The notes below the pieces were generated by a model, which searched no databases, was not told the DNA's origin, and saw only the letters and a program-made list of their open reading frames with translations. The translations under genes and the position numbers were made by a program. From Streptomyces sp. P9-A4 (GTDB taxonomy: Bacteria > Actinomycetota > Actinomycetes > Streptomycetales > Streptomycetaceae), in assembly GCF_036634195.1 (NCBI RefSeq), contig NZ_JAZIFY010000001.1:3854501-3918500 (forward strand): a stretch of 64,000 bases of DNA, read 5' to 3'. Shown here piece after piece: positions 41,322 to 49,602 of this stretch; the stretch's first letter is position 1, and each line of letters opens with the position of its first letter.

Positions 41322-42236
41322 TCAGTCGCCGATGAGGCCCTCGCGCAGCTGGGCGAGGGTGCGGGTGAGCAGCCGGGAGACGTGCATCTGGGAGATGCCG
41401 ACCTCCTCGCCGATCTGCGACTGGGTCATGTTGGCGAAGAAGCGCAGCATGATGATCTGCCGCTCGCGGGGCGGCAGTTTGGCGAGCAGCGGCTTGAGCG
41501 ACTCGCGGTACTCGACGCCTTCGAGCGCCGTGTCCTCGTAGCCGAGGCGGTCCGCGAGGGAGCCCTCGCCGCCGTCGTCCTCGGTCGAGGGGGAGTCGAG
41601 GGAGGAGGCGGTGTAGGCGTTGCCGACGGCGAGGCCGTCGACGACGTCCTCCTCCGAAACCCCGAGCACGGCGGCGAGTTCGGGGACGGTGGGGGAGCGG
41701 TCGAGCTTCTGGGCGAGCTCGTCGCTGGCCTTGGTGAGGGCGAGACGCAGCTCCTGGAGCCGGCGCGGGACGCGCACCGACCACGAGGTGTCGCGGAAGA
41801 AGCGCTTGATCTCGCCCACGACGGTCGGCATGGCGAACGTCGGGAACTCCACGCCGCGTTCGCAGTCGAAGCGGTCGATCGCCTTGATCAGGCCGATGGT
41901 GCCGACCTGGACGATGTCCTCCATCGGCTCGTTGCGCGAGCGGAAGCGGGCCGCCGCGTACCGCACGAGCGGCAGGTTGAGCTCGATGAGGGTGTCGCGG
42001 ACGTAGGTCCGCTCCGGGCTGTCCGCGGTGACGCCCTCGGTGTCGAGGGCGCGCAGCCTCAGGAAGAGGGAGCGCGAGAGGGTGCGGGTGTCGAGGGCTC
42101 CGGACGTGACGACCATCGGCGGCGGCGCGGTCGTGGCCGTCTCCGTGCTGTCGGTCGCGGCCGGCGCCGTCGTCTGCGTGGGCACGGGAACGGGCGTGAG
42201 CGTGAGCACCTTCGAGCTGCCCAGTTCTGTGGACAT
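41322..42236 (-). CDS. sigN: SigF/SigB-family sigma factor, SigN-like
   Basis: A 304-residue alternative sigma factor. After a Thr/Pro/Ala-rich N-terminus, region 2 reads [42 protein letters not shown], and region 4 ends [37 protein letters not shown]. The family acts in stress and spore maturation. It is next to, and shares most of region 2 with, the SigF homologue upstream; in S. coelicolor the same pair is sigN-sigF (from memory), hence the symbol. No anti-sigma gene is adjacent. AAGGGGGTGGC precedes the ATG. Confidence 0.85.
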   Translation of the reverse strand: MSTELGSSKVLTLTPVPVPTQTTAPAATDSTETATTAPPPMVVTSGALDTRTLSRSLFLRLRALDTEGVTADSPERTYVRDTLIELNLPLVRYAAARFRSRNEPMEDIVQVGTIGLIKAIDRFDCERGVEFPTFAMPTVVGEIKRFFRDTSWSVRVPRRLQELRLALTKASDELAQKLDRSPTVPELAAVLGVSEEDVVDGLAVGNAYTASSLDSPSTEDDGGEGSLADRLGYEDTALEGVEYRESLKPLLAKLPPRERQIIMLRFFANMTQSQIGEEVGISQMHVSRLLTRTLAQLREGLIGD

Positions 42237-42349
42237 GCCACCCCCTTGAGGTCGCGGACGGTCGCGGTGGCCGCGACCATCTGAGGAACGCAGCTTCCAC
42301 CTGAATACCGGCGGCGGGGCTGCGGCAAACTCGGTTCCAGCAGAATGTC

Positions 42350-42386
42350 ACATGTCGGCAACACGCTGTAGTGACTTGTCGACAAG
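42350..42386 (-). promoter_or_regulatory. sigN upstream region with palindrome and shared boxes
   Basis: CTTGTCGACAAG (42375-42386) is a perfect 12-bp palindrome. On the minus strand it is followed by GTCACTA, TTGC and GACATGT, boxes found again upstream of sigF (43406-43439) with slightly different spacing. It lies about 115-150 bp before the sigN start. Confidence 0.45.
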
Positions 42387-42471
42387 GCAACGGTGCATAT
42401 CCGCAGGAAACAAGGGGTGTGCGGCATTTGGGGTGCCGCAGAACTGCTCCGAACCGGTCTACCCGTTCCGG

Positions 42472-43323
42472 TTACGCCTCGATTCTGTTTGCGGATCTCA
42501 AACGCGCGAAGCTCCGGGCGAGGAGCCTTGACACATGCATCTGGGAGACGCCGAGTTCCTGGCTGATCTGAGACTGGGTCAGGTTGCTGTAGTAGCGCAG
42601 CATCAGGATCCGCTGCTCCCGCTCGGGCAGCTGGACGAGCAGGTGCCGGACGAGGTCGCGGTGCTCGACGCCGGCCAGCGCGGGGTCCTCGTAGCCGAGC
42701 CGGTCGAGCAGTCCGGGCAGCCCGTCGCCCTCCTGCGCCGCCTCCAGGGAGGTGGCGTGGTAGGAGCGGCCGGCCTCGATGCAGGCGAGCACCTCGTCCT
42801 CGCCGATCCGCAGCCGCTCGGCGATCTCGGCGGTCGTGGGGGAGCGCCCGTGGGCGGTCGTCAGGTCCTCGGTGGCGCCGTTCACCTGCACCCACAGCTC
42901 GTGCAGCCGGCGCGGGACGTGCACGGTGCGGACGTTGTCGCGGAAGTACCGCTTGATCTCCCCGACGACGGTCGGCATGGCGAAGGTGGGGAACTGGACG
43001 CCCCGGTCGGGGTCGAAGCGGTCGATGGCGTTGATCAGGCCGATGGTGCCGACCTGGACGACGTCCTCCATCGGCTCGTTGCGCGAGCGGAAGCGGGCCG
43101 CCGCGTACCGCACGAGCGGCAGGTTGGCCTCGATGAGGGCCCCGCGCACCCGGTGGTGCTCCGGAGTGCCCGGTTCCAGGTTCTTGAGCTGCCCGAAGAG
43201 CACCTGGGTGAGAGCACGGGTGTCGGCGCCACGGGTGCTCTGGGGGCGGGGGCGAGGGGTCTCCGCGCCGCCTGCCTCGTGCTGGGGCGGGACCTGAGGC
43301 GCTGTACTGGCCGGCACGTTCAC
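42472..43323 (-). CDS. sigF: Sigma factor SigF
   Basis: A 283-residue SigF-family sigma factor. GTG 43323 ([10 protein letters not shown]) was chosen because AAAGGGGTGGC sits directly before it, the same leader as the neighbouring sigN gene. Region 2 contains [30 protein letters not shown] and region 4 [34 protein letters not shown]. In Streptomyces SigF acts late in spore maturation. The two sigma genes are 235 bp apart and each has its own upstream region. Confidence 0.88.
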   Translation of the reverse strand: MNVPASTAPQVPPQHEAGGAETPRPRPQSTRGADTRALTQVLFGQLKNLEPGTPEHHRVRGALIEANLPLVRYAAARFRSRNEPMEDVVQVGTIGLINAIDRFDPDRGVQFPTFAMPTVVGEIKRYFRDNVRTVHVPRRLHELWVQVNGATEDLTTAHGRSPTTAEIAERLRIGEDEVLACIEAGRSYHATSLEAAQEGDGLPGLLDRLGYEDPALAGVEHRDLVRHLLVQLPEREQRILMLRYYSNLTQSQISQELGVSQMHVSRLLARSFARLRSANRIEA

Positions 43324-43405
43324 GCCACCCCTTTGGCTGGTCTTGCTGGTCGATTGGGTCAACTACGGTCAACTCATCCATCAAAAGCGGTCATAGCATC
43401 ACAAG

Positions 43406-43439
43406 ACATGTCCACTGTGTGCAAGCACCGCATAGTGAC
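43406..43439 (-). promoter_or_regulatory. sigF upstream boxes shared with sigN
   Basis: GTCACTA (43433-43439), TTGC (43421-43424) and GACATGT (43406-43412, as minus strand) lie 85-115 bp upstream of sigF in the same order as upstream of sigN. They could be a shared sigma or regulator target. Confidence 0.4.
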
Positions 43440-43482
43440 GTGTTGAGGGCATGTTGACGGAAAAAGGGGAGGTCACGCACGG

Positions 43483-43511
43483 AAAAGCCCCCCGCCGCGA
43501 CGGCAGGGGGC
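43483..43511 (-). terminator. Terminator of the Dabb gene
   Basis: On the minus strand an 11-bp stem (one G-U) with a 3-nt loop is followed by TTTT (43486-43483), 30 bp after the stop of the gene at 43541-43834. Confidence 0.8.
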
Positions 43512-43540
43512 CCGGTCGGCGTCCTGGGGACGCCCGTGGT

Positions 43541-43834
43541 CTAGAACGCGTAGTCCGCGATCACCCAGGTGGCGAACTCGCGCCACTGGGCTACACCCGC
43601 CTGGTGCGCGGGGTGGTCCAGGTAGCGCTGGAGCGCGTCGGTGTCCTCGACGGCCGAGTTGATGGCGAAGTCGTACGCGATCGGCCGGTCGGTGATGTTC
43701 CAGTCGCACTCCCAGAAGCGCAGCTCCGGGATCTGGCCGCCGAGCGCGCGGAACGCCTCGACACCGGCGACGACACGGGGCTCGTCGCGCGAGACGCCGT
43801 CGTTGAGCTTGAAGAGGACCAGATGGCGGATCAC
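43541..43834 (-). CDS. Dabb (stress-responsive A/B barrel) protein
   Basis: A 97-residue protein, one Dabb domain: MIRHLVLFKLNDGV, the helix VVAGVEAFRALGGQIPELRFWECDWN, YDFAINSAVEDTDALQRYLDHPAHQ and the terminal VIADYAF. These dimeric barrels bind or modify small hydrophobic molecules; olivetolic acid cyclase is a plant relative. The function here is unknown. GTG start at 43834. Nine bp downstream of a 54-residue membrane-protein gene in the same direction, so probably one operon. Confidence 0.88.
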   Translation of the reverse strand: MIRHLVLFKLNDGVSRDEPRVVAGVEAFRALGGQIPELRFWECDWNITDRPIAYDFAINSAVEDTDALQRYLDHPAHQAGVAQWREFATWVIADYAF

Positions 43835-43843
43835 GAAGGGCTC

Positions 43844-44008
43844 CTAGTTGATGAGTTCGGTCATGAACTCGCCGACACCCTGTGCGGCGCTGGCTATGCC
43901 CTCGAACCCTACGCCCACGAGGTCGGCGGCCCGCTGTGGGGAGTTGATGATCGTGTACAGCACAAAGACCGCGACCGCGTACAGCACGACCTTCTTCGCT
44001 TGCGCCAT
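43844..44008 (-). CDS. 54-residue conserved membrane protein
   Basis: A small gene: GGGGAG 6-11 nt before the ATG. The protein starts MAQAKKVVLYAVAVFVLYTI (one membrane helix, positive-inside N-terminus), then INSPQRAADLVGVGFEGIAS and an amphipathic C-terminal helix (AAQGVGEFMTELIN). The pattern INSPxxAADLV and GFEG is widely seen in unannotated actinobacterial small proteins. It precedes the Dabb gene by 9 bp. The role is unknown, but conservation and a good ribosome site support it as real. Confidence 0.82.
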   Translation of the reverse strand: MAQAKKVVLYAVAVFVLYTIINSPQRAADLVGVGFEGIASAAQGVGEFMTELIN

Positions 44009-44267
44009 GTGCCCGCTCCCCTGTTCCCCCGCCTGTGTCCCCGCCCGTACGACCGCGCCAGCCTAACCGAGGCTTTATGGACCAAGGACCCTGAGACCGA
44101 GGCCTTTTGCCGACCCCCGGACGGGTGACGGCAGAGCAGTATGGATGTCGAGCCCGGAGGATCTGGCAGGAATCCGAAGGGCTCCTGGAACCGGCCCGCA
44201 CTGCGGGGTCCGCGCCGCGAGCTTCCCCCCTGACTGCGGCGCAGGACTTGTCGGGCCCGGTTCTCAT

Positions 44268-44306
44268 CGGGGGGAGCGGCTTGTCCCCCCGATGCCGCTC
44301 CCCCCG
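44268..44306. terminator. Perfect 13-bp stem hairpin
   Basis: Arms 44268-44280 and 44294-44306 are exactly complementary; loop of 13 nt. It lies between the small membrane gene promoter region and the tRNA-Ser. Confidence 0.6.
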
Positions 44307-44341
44307 TCCTAGCCCCCGCGCCAGCCCCCGTCCCCACGGAG

Positions 44342-44379
44342 AAGGCCCCGGCACGCGCCCCGAGCGCGACCGGGGCCTT
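44342..44379 (-). terminator. Likely terminator of tRNA-Ser(CGA)
   Basis: A 10-bp stem AAGGCCCCGG/CCGGGGCCTT around an 18-nt loop, 80 bp downstream of the minus-strand tRNA. Confidence 0.65.
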
Positions 44380-44458
44380 TCGCGTGCGCGCACCGACCGG
44401 ACGTGCCGGAGATACGCCGAAGGGCCCGGTGCTGATGCACCAGGCCCTTCGATCGAAG

Positions 44459-44543
44459 CGGTAGCGGAGGGATTTGAACCCTCGGTGAGTTTCCCCACAC
44501 TCGCTTTCGAGGCGAGCTCCTTCGGCCGCTCGGACACGCTACC
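44459..44543 (-). tRNA. tRNA-Ser (CGA)
   Basis: On the minus strand the acceptor GGTAGCG/CGCTACC closes the fold with discriminator G. Anticodon stem-loop CTCGC-CTCGAAA-GCGAG gives anticodon CGA; long variable arm and T arm GAGGGTTCAAATCCCTC are typical of tRNA-Ser. CCA not encoded. Confidence 0.95.
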
Positions 44544-44598
44544 GAGAGAGAGCTTAGCCGAAACTCGGGCTGCGATGAAATCCGTATCCCGGGGCAGG

Positions 44599-45090
44599 TC
44601 AGCGGTCGCGGAAGAAGGCCGTGAGCTGCTCGGCGCACTCCTCGCCCAGCACGCCCTGGATCACCTCGGGACGGTGGTTCAGCCGCCGGTCCCGTACGAG
44701 GTCCCAGAGCGAGCCGGCCGCCCCCGCCTTCTCGTCCACGGCGCCGAACACCACCCGCTCGACCCGCGACTGGACGAGGGCGCCCGCGCACATCACGCAC
44801 GGCTCCAGGGTCACGACCAGCGTGCACCCCGTCAGACGCCACTCCCCGGTCGCCGCGGCCGCCCGCCGGAGCGCGAGCACCTCGGCGTGCGCGGTGGGGT
44901 CACCGGCCGCCTCGCGCTCGTTGTGGCCGCGGGCGATCACCGTGCCGTCGGGACCGAGCACGACGGCACCGACCGGTACGTCACCGGCCGGCGCGGCCCT
45001 GTCGGCCTCGGCGAGGGCGAGCCGCATGGCGTCCCGCCAGGGGTCCCTCACGGGATCGGGGACAGGTGCGGCGGGTACGGCACGTGCCAC
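44599..45090 (-). CDS. tadA: tRNA adenosine deaminase TadA
   Basis: A 163-residue zinc-dependent deaminase. H68-A-E70 (TAHAEVLAL) provides a zinc ligand and the proton-shuttling Glu; P97-C98-V-M-C101 (LEPCVMCAGA) supplies the other two ligands. It converts A34 to inosine in tRNA-Arg(ACG), whose gene is in this window. The GTG start shares a base with the stop of the upstream gene (TAGTG), so translation is coupled. The first 15 residues are a variable extension. Confidence 0.95.
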   Translation of the reverse strand: MARAVPAAPVPDPVRDPWRDAMRLALAEADRAAPAGDVPVGAVVLGPDGTVIARGHNEREAAGDPTAHAEVLALRRAAAATGEWRLTGCTLVVTLEPCVMCAGALVQSRVERVVFGAVDEKAGAAGSLWDLVRDRRLNHRPEVIQGVLGEECAEQLTAFFRDR

Positions 45091-45623
45091 TAGCGCACGG
45101 CCTCCAGGATCTCGGCGGCCCCCAGCGCGTCCGCGATCTCCGCGAGCGCGTCGCTGTCGAGCGCCAGCAGGTCGGCGGCGGACATGCCGAGGTCCGCGAG
45201 GATCAGCCGGTCGCCGACGGGAGCGGCCGGCACCGCCTCGGCGGCGACCCCCGTCGTCTCGTCGTCGTCCGAGTCGCCGTCGAGCGGCTCCCCGTCCTCC
45301 GTGCCGTCCAGGTCCAGCGACTCCAGTTCGTCGACGAGGGCGTCGACGTCGTCGCCGAGGATCTCCCGGGTGAGGATCTCCCCGTACGAGGAACGGGCGG
45401 CGGCGGCGCCGTCCGAGACGTAGATACGAGGGTCTTCCTCACCCTCGATCCGCACGATCCCGAACCACGCGTCCTCCTGCTCGATGAAGACGATCACCGT
45501 GTCGTCGTCCGAGGCCTCGCGGGCGAGCTCGGTCAGATCCGACAGGGTCTCCACGTCGTCGAGCTCCGTGTCGCTCGCTTCCCACCCGTCTTCGGTGCGC
45601 GCGAGCAGTGCGGCGAAGTACAC
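45090..45623 (-). CDS. TadA-associated acidic protein
   Basis: A 177-residue, strongly acidic protein always found beside tadA in actinobacteria (named tRNA adenosine deaminase-associated protein). It starts VYFAALLARTEDGWEASDTELDD; GGGAGAG 6-12 nt before GTG 45623 supports this start over a longer GTG at 45638. It has a beta-rich N-terminal half (VIVFIEQEDAWFGIVRIEGEEDPRIYVSDGAAAARSSYGEIL) and a Asp/Glu-rich middle. The biochemical role is unknown; coupling to TadA suggests a partner or regulator. Confidence 0.88.
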   Translation of the reverse strand: MYFAALLARTEDGWEASDTELDDVETLSDLTELAREASDDDTVIVFIEQEDAWFGIVRIEGEEDPRIYVSDGAAAARSSYGEILTREILGDDVDALVDELESLDLDGTEDGEPLDGDSDDDETTGVAAEAVPAAPVGDRLILADLGMSAADLLALDSDALAEIADALGAAEILEAVR

Positions 45624-45848
45624 CTGACTCTCTCCCACTGATCAGAGGTGTGACGATCCGGCGGTGCGCTCCATGCCCCGCCCAATCGGCATCGTGACAG
45701 AAACGACGCCCTCAGGAGAGGTCTTCGGCTCTTGCGTCGTGCATCAGTCTGAACGACCCCGCGATCGGGCGGGCGTGCGACCCCGGCGCGCGCGGGGGGC
45801 GCACGGCCGGGACCGGCCGTGGTCCGCCGCCGTGTCGTCGCGGGGCCC

Positions 45849-46058
45849 TCACCAGCGGAAGGTCCGCATGCGCATGGCCTGGCGCATCCGGGCGGCCCGC
45901 GCGCGTCTCGGCTGTACGCGCTCGCGCAGCGCCTTCGCCTCGTTGAGTTCGCGGAGGAACTGGGCGCGGCGCCTGCGGCGCTCCGCGTCCGTCTCCGGCG
46001 CCGGCTTCCGGGCCGCCCTCTCGGCGGCGTCCTCGGCCGGTTCTTCCAGGTCGGGCAT
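45849..46058 (-). CDS. Short basic conserved protein next to upp
   Basis: A 69-residue protein: an acidic N-terminus (MPDLEEPAEDAAERAARKPAPETD) followed by a very Arg-rich helix (AERRRRRAQFLRELNEAKALRERVQPRRARAARMRQAMRMRTFRW). It may bind nucleic acid. It is divergent from upp. I recall this small protein in the same place in other Streptomyces, but no function is known. The start at 46058 was chosen over a longer frame. Confidence 0.75.
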   Translation of the reverse strand: MPDLEEPAEDAAERAARKPAPETDAERRRRRAQFLRELNEAKALRERVQPRRARAARMRQAMRMRTFRW

Positions 46059-46150
46059 CGGCCACTCCACCCCATCGCTGGGTCCCCGTGCTCCCACCTT
46101 CCCCCAGTGGCGTGGGTCGACGCCAGTGCGCGGCGGGCTACTGTTGAGTC

Positions 46151-46786
46151 ATGCGTCTCCACGTCGTCGACCACCCCCTGGTCGCCCACAAGCTCACCAC
46201 CCTGCGCGACAAGCGCACGGACTCCGCGACCTTCCGCCGTCTCGCCGACGAGCTGGTCACCCTGCTCGCCTACGAGGCCACCAGGGACGTCCGGACCGAG
46301 CAGGTCGACATCGAGACCCCCGTCACCCCGACGACCGGCGTGAAGCTGTCGTACCCGCGTCCGCTGGTGGTGCCGATCCTGCGCGCCGGGCTCGGCATGC
46401 TCGACGGCATGGTCCGGCTGCTGCCGACCGCCGAGGTCGGCTTCCTCGGCATGATCCGCAACGAGGAGACGCTGGAGGCGTCGACCTACGCCTCGCGGAT
46501 GCCGGAGGACCTCTCGGGCCGCCAGGTGTACGTCCTGGACCCGATGCTGGCGACCGGCGGCACGCTGGTCGCGGCGATCCAGGAGCTGATCAGGCGCGGC
46601 GCCGACGACGTGACCGCCGTGGTGCTCCTCGCCGCCCCGGAGGGCGTCGAGGTCATGGAGCGGGAGCTCGCGGGCACCCCCGTCACCGTCGTGACGGCCT
46701 CGGTCGACGAGCGCCTCAACGAGAACGGCTACATCGTCCCGGGCCTGGGCGACGCGGGCGACCGCATGTACGGCTCCGCCGAATAG
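46151..46786 (+). CDS. upp: Uracil phosphoribosyltransferase
   Basis: A 211-residue UPRTase. [14 protein letters not shown] binds the PPi region; [17 protein letters not shown] is the PRPP-binding loop; the C-terminal uracil-binding GDAGDRMYG is present. It salvages uracil to UMP. The enzyme is full length. The last codons (GSAE, stop) are copied three times downstream by a 24-bp tandem repeat, giving further in-frame TAG stops. Confidence 0.97.
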   Translation: MRLHVVDHPLVAHKLTTLRDKRTDSATFRRLADELVTLLAYEATRDVRTEQVDIETPVTPTTGVKLSYPRPLVVPILRAGLGMLDGMVRLLPTAEVGFLGMIRNEETLEASTYASRMPEDLSGRQVYVLDPMLATGGTLVAAIQELIRRGADDVTAVVLLAAPEGVEVMERELAGTPVTVVTASVDERLNENGYIVPGLGDAGDRMYGSAE

Positions 46787-46884
46787 GGCACTGCCGGCTC
46801 CGCCGAGTAGGGCACTGCCGGCTCCGCCGAGTAGGGCACTGCCGGCTCCGCCGAGCAGGGAAACCGTCGGCTCGGCGGAGCCGG
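46784..46884 (+). repeat. 24-bp tandem repeat and hairpin at the upp 3' end
   Basis: The unit TAGGGCACTGCCGGCTCC plus GCCGAG lies at 46784-46807, 46808-46831 and 46832-46855. Each starts with a TAG in the upp frame (46784-46786, 46808-46810, 46832-46834). The last unit's end, CCGGCTCCGCCGAG (46842-46855), pairs perfectly with 46871-46884, forming a 14-bp stem that also lies next to the stop of the convergent LytR_C gene. Confidence 0.9.
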
Positions 46885-46886
46885 TC

Positions 46887-47516
46887 TCAGCACTTCCCGG
46901 TCGGTACGGGCGCGGGCTTGGTCAGGGCGACCAGGGCCGCGTCCGCCGTCGTTTTCGGGGCCAGGTTCTTGAAGGCCGTCCCGATGATCAGGTCCACGTC
47001 CGCCGTGGCCCGGGTGTCCGTCCTGGTCGTGGCGCCCTTGAGCTGGGTGCCGAGGACCGGGAGGGCGCCCTTGGTGGCGGTCGTGGCGCCGAGCAGCAGA
47101 CCGGCGCCGGTGACCTTCTTGTCGTACGCGGTGGGCGCGTTGCCCACCTTGCCGATCTTGAAGCCGCGCTTCTTGAGCTCGTCCGCGGTCGTCTTGGCGA
47201 GACCGCTGCGCGGGGTCGCGTTGTAGACGTTGACCGTGATCTGGGCGGGCTTGGGGAGCGCTGCGGCGGGCGCGGTGGTGGCCTTGGCGGCGGGTTTGCA
47301 GTCGGCCTGCTTCCCGGCCGTCGTCTTCTTGCCCTCGTCGCCGGAGAAGACGTCGACGAGCTGGAGCGTGCCCCAGCCGGCCGCGCCGAGCACGACCACG
47401 GCGGCGGTGGCCGCGAGGATGATCCTGCGCCGGCGGTGGGGGCGGCGCATCCGGGGATAGACATCCCCCGTGATGCGGTACTTTCCACCCATTCCGGGGG
47501 GAGTGAGCATGCTCAT
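46887..47516 (-). CDS. LytR_C-domain membrane protein
   Basis: A 209-residue protein: cytoplasmic basic stretch RMRRPHRRRR, one membrane helix (about 32-51, IILAATAAVVVLGAAGWGTL), an Ala/Lys/Thr linker, and an extracellular LytR_C domain (about 90-200, ITVNVYNATPRSGLAKTTADELKKRGFKIGKVGNAP ... DVDLIIGTAFKNL). The domain is the one found fused to LytR-CpsA-Psr enzymes that attach glycopolymers to peptidoglycan, here without the enzyme part. A cell-wall-binding role is inferred. Confidence 0.87.
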   Translation of the reverse strand: MSMLTPPGMGGKYRITGDVYPRMRRPHRRRRIILAATAAVVVLGAAGWGTLQLVDVFSGDEGKKTTAGKQADCKPAAKATTAPAAALPKPAQITVNVYNATPRSGLAKTTADELKKRGFKIGKVGNAPTAYDKKVTGAGLLLGATTATKGALPVLGTQLKGATTRTDTRATADVDLIIGTAFKNLAPKTTADAALVALTKPAPVPTGKC

Positions 47517-47633
47517 GAACGCAGCGTAGTGCCGCCCGTCGGCGATGCCTACTTGATGATCATGTGATCGCGTCCGGATGGGGGCGAACTGACCCCGAAA
47601 GGGTCAGCGGGAGCCGCGCCGTGGGGCGCCGGC

Positions 47634-47930
47634 TCAGTCCATTTCCAGGACGCGGGCGTGCAGCACCTGGCGCTGCTGGAGCGCCGCGCGGACCGCGCGG
47701 TGCAGTCCGTCCTCGAGGTAGAGATCGCCCTGCCACTTCACGACGTGCGCGAAGAGGTCGCCGTAGAAGGTGGAGTCCTCGGCGAGCAGCGTCTCGAGGT
47801 CCAGCTGGCCCTTGGTGGTGACCAGCTGGTCGAGGCGGACCGGGCGCGGCGCGACGTCCGCCCACTGCCGGGTGCTTTCCCGGCCGTGGTCGGGATACGG
47901 CTTTCCGTTTCCGATGCGCTTGAAGATCAC
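47634..47930 (-). CDS. Conserved small protein with ParB/Srx-like motif
   Basis: A 98-residue protein, MIFKRIGNGKPYPDHGRESTRQWADVAPRPVRLDQLVTT, ending in DLYLEDGLHRAVRAALQQRQVLHARVLEMD. The sequence DGLHRAVRA resembles the G-x-H-R motif of the ParB/sulfiredoxin fold, where it binds a nucleotide phosphate. The protein is short for that fold, so the assignment is tentative. It is widespread beside this HerA-like gene, to my recollection, and divergent from it (97 bp apart). Confidence 0.75.
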   Translation of the reverse strand: MIFKRIGNGKPYPDHGRESTRQWADVAPRPVRLDQLVTTKGQLDLETLLAEDSTFYGDLFAHVVKWQGDLYLEDGLHRAVRAALQQRQVLHARVLEMD

Positions 47931-48027
47931 ACGGAAAGCCTACCGGGCGAGCGGCTACCGGCGCAGCCACGCGAGGGCAGTGGGATGCTGGTGCAAAACG
48001 TGACAAGACCGAAATCGGGGTCCCCTC

Positions 48028-49602
48028 ATGAGCGTGAGTGAGCAGCCGCCGGCCGCCGAGATCGCCGCCGGGTACGCCTTCGAAGGCGCGGCACTCGATC
48101 TGGGGGCCCTGCTCTGGGACGGCGTCTGTCACCCGGACGCGCCGATCCGCATCCCGCTGACCGTCCTCAACCGGCACGGTCTGGTCGCCGGCGCGACCGG
48201 CACCGGCAAGACGAAGACGCTCCAGCTGATCGCCGAGCAGCTCTCGGCGCACGGCGTGCCCGTCTTCCTCGCCGACATCAAGGGCGACGTCTCCGGCATC
48301 TCGGCCCCCGGCGCCGACGGGGAGAAGGTCAGGGAGCGGGCCGGGCAGGTCGGGCAGGAGTGGCGGTCGACCGGATTCCCCTGCGAGTTCTACGGACTCG
48401 GCGGCACCGGCCCCGGCATCCCGGTGCGCGCCACGGTGACCAGCTTCGGCCCCGTCCTGCTCTCCAAGGTGCTCCAGCTCAACCAGACGCAGGAGCAGTC
48501 GCTCGGCCTGATCTTCCACTACGCCGACGCCAAGGGCCTTGAGCTGGTGGACCTCAAGGATCTGCGGGCGGTGGTGGCCTTCCTGGTCTCGGACACCGGG
48601 AAGTCCGAACTGAAGGGGATCGGCGGGCTCTCGACGGTGACGGCGGGGGTGATCCTGCGGGCGCTCACGGCCTTCGAACAGCAGGGCGCGGGCGGCTTCT
48701 TCGGGGAGCCGGAGTTCGACACGGGCGAGCTGCTGCGGACGGCGCCGGACGGGCGCGGGATCGTCTCGGTCCTTGAGCTGCCGGCCGTGCAGGACAAGCC
48801 GCAGCTGTTCTCGACCTTCCTGATGTGGATGCTGGCGGACCTCTACAACGACCTGCCGGAGGTCGGCGACCTGGACAAGCCGAAGCTGGTCTTCTTCTTC
48901 GACGAGGCGCATCTGCTGTTCAGCGGGGCCTCGAAGGCGTTCCTGGAGTCGATCACCCAGACGGTCCGGCTGATCCGCTCGAAGGGCATCGGGGTCTTCT
49001 TCGTGACGCAGACGCCGAAGGACGTACCCGGGGACGTGCTCGCCCAGCTGGGCAACCGGGTGCAGCACGCGCTGCGCGCCTTCACCCCCGACGACGCGAA
49101 GGCGCTGAAGGCGACCGTGCGGACCTTCCCGAACTCGCCGTACGACCTGGAGGAGGTGCTGACCGGGCTCGGTACGGGCGAGGCGGTGGTCACCGTACTG
49201 AGCGAGCGGGGGGCGCCGACGCCGGTGGCGGCGACCCGGCTGCGGGCGCCGGAGTCGCTGATGGGTCCGGTCGACGCGGCGGCCCTGGACGCGGCGGTGA
49301 AGGCCTCGCCGCTCCACGGGCGGTACGCGGAGGCGGTGGACCGGGAGTCGGCGTACGAGAAGCTGACGGCCGAGCAGCACGCGGCGGAGTCGGCGGCGCT
49401 GGAGGCCGCTGCCGCCGCGGAGGCGGAGAAGGCCGCGAAGGCGGCCGGGAAGCCGGGAGCGAGGGCTCCGAAGCCGGAACCCTCGCTCGCCGAACAGGTG
49501 GTGGGCAGCGGGATGTTCAAGTCCCTCGCGCGGTCGATCGGCACCCAGCTGGGCCGGGAGATCAGCCGCTCGATCTTCGGGACCGCCCGCCGCGGGCGCT
49601 AG
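48028..49602 (+). CDS. HerA-like / DUF853 ATPase
   Basis: A 524-residue FtsK/HerA-superfamily ATPase. Walker A is GATGTGKT (55-62), Walker B VFFFDEAH (about 288-295), with the sensor FVTQTPKDVPGDVLAQLGNRVQHALRAF. This is the DUF853 group (YjgR-like helicase), which lacks a nuclease partner. The C-terminal 120 residues include an Ala/Glu-rich helix and a conserved basic end (SLARSIGTQLGREISRSIFGTARRGR). It may pump or translocate DNA; the substrate is not known. The TAG stop is part of a 179-bp palindromic element inserted at its 3' end. Confidence 0.9.
   Translation: MSVSEQPPAAEIAAGYAFEGAALDLGALLWDGVCHPDAPIRIPLTVLNRHGLVAGATGTGKTKTLQLIAEQLSAHGVPVFLADIKGDVSGISAPGADGEKVRERAGQVGQEWRSTGFPCEFYGLGGTGPGIPVRATVTSFGPVLLSKVLQLNQTQEQSLGLIFHYADAKGLELVDLKDLRAVVAFLVSDTGKSELKGIGGLSTVTAGVILRALTAFEQQGAGGFFGEPEFDTGELLRTAPDGRGIVSVLELPAVQDKPQLFSTFLMWMLADLYNDLPEVGDLDKPKLVFFFDEAHLLFSGASKAFLESITQTVRLIRSKGIGVFFVTQTPKDVPGDVLAQLGNRVQHALRAFTPDDAKALKATVRTFPNSPYDLEEVLTGLGTGEAVVTVLSERGAPTPVAATRLRAPESLMGPVDAAALDAAVKASPLHGRYAEAVDRESAYEKLTAEQHAAESAALEAAAAAEAEKAAKAAGKPGARAPKPEPSLAEQVVGSGMFKSLARSIGTQLGREISRSIFGTARRGR

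Larger units (their letters stand above)
44009..44458. other. 450-bp stretch without coding genes
   Basis: No credible gene on either strand. It contains two hairpins: arms 44268-44280/44294-44306 (13 bp) and a terminator-like one with arms 44342-44351/44370-44379 (10 bp, ends CCTTTCG). A small non-coding RNA could be present, but I see no known RNA motif. Confidence 0.5.

Noticed and set aside
44009..44458. Small SRP RNA or other structural RNA
   Set aside because: No conserved SRP tetraloop or asymmetric-loop motif was found; only generic hairpins are visible.
47560..49380. 606-residue open frame opposite the HerA-like gene
   Set aside because: Shadow frame; a well-supported ATPase gene with Walker motifs occupies the other strand.
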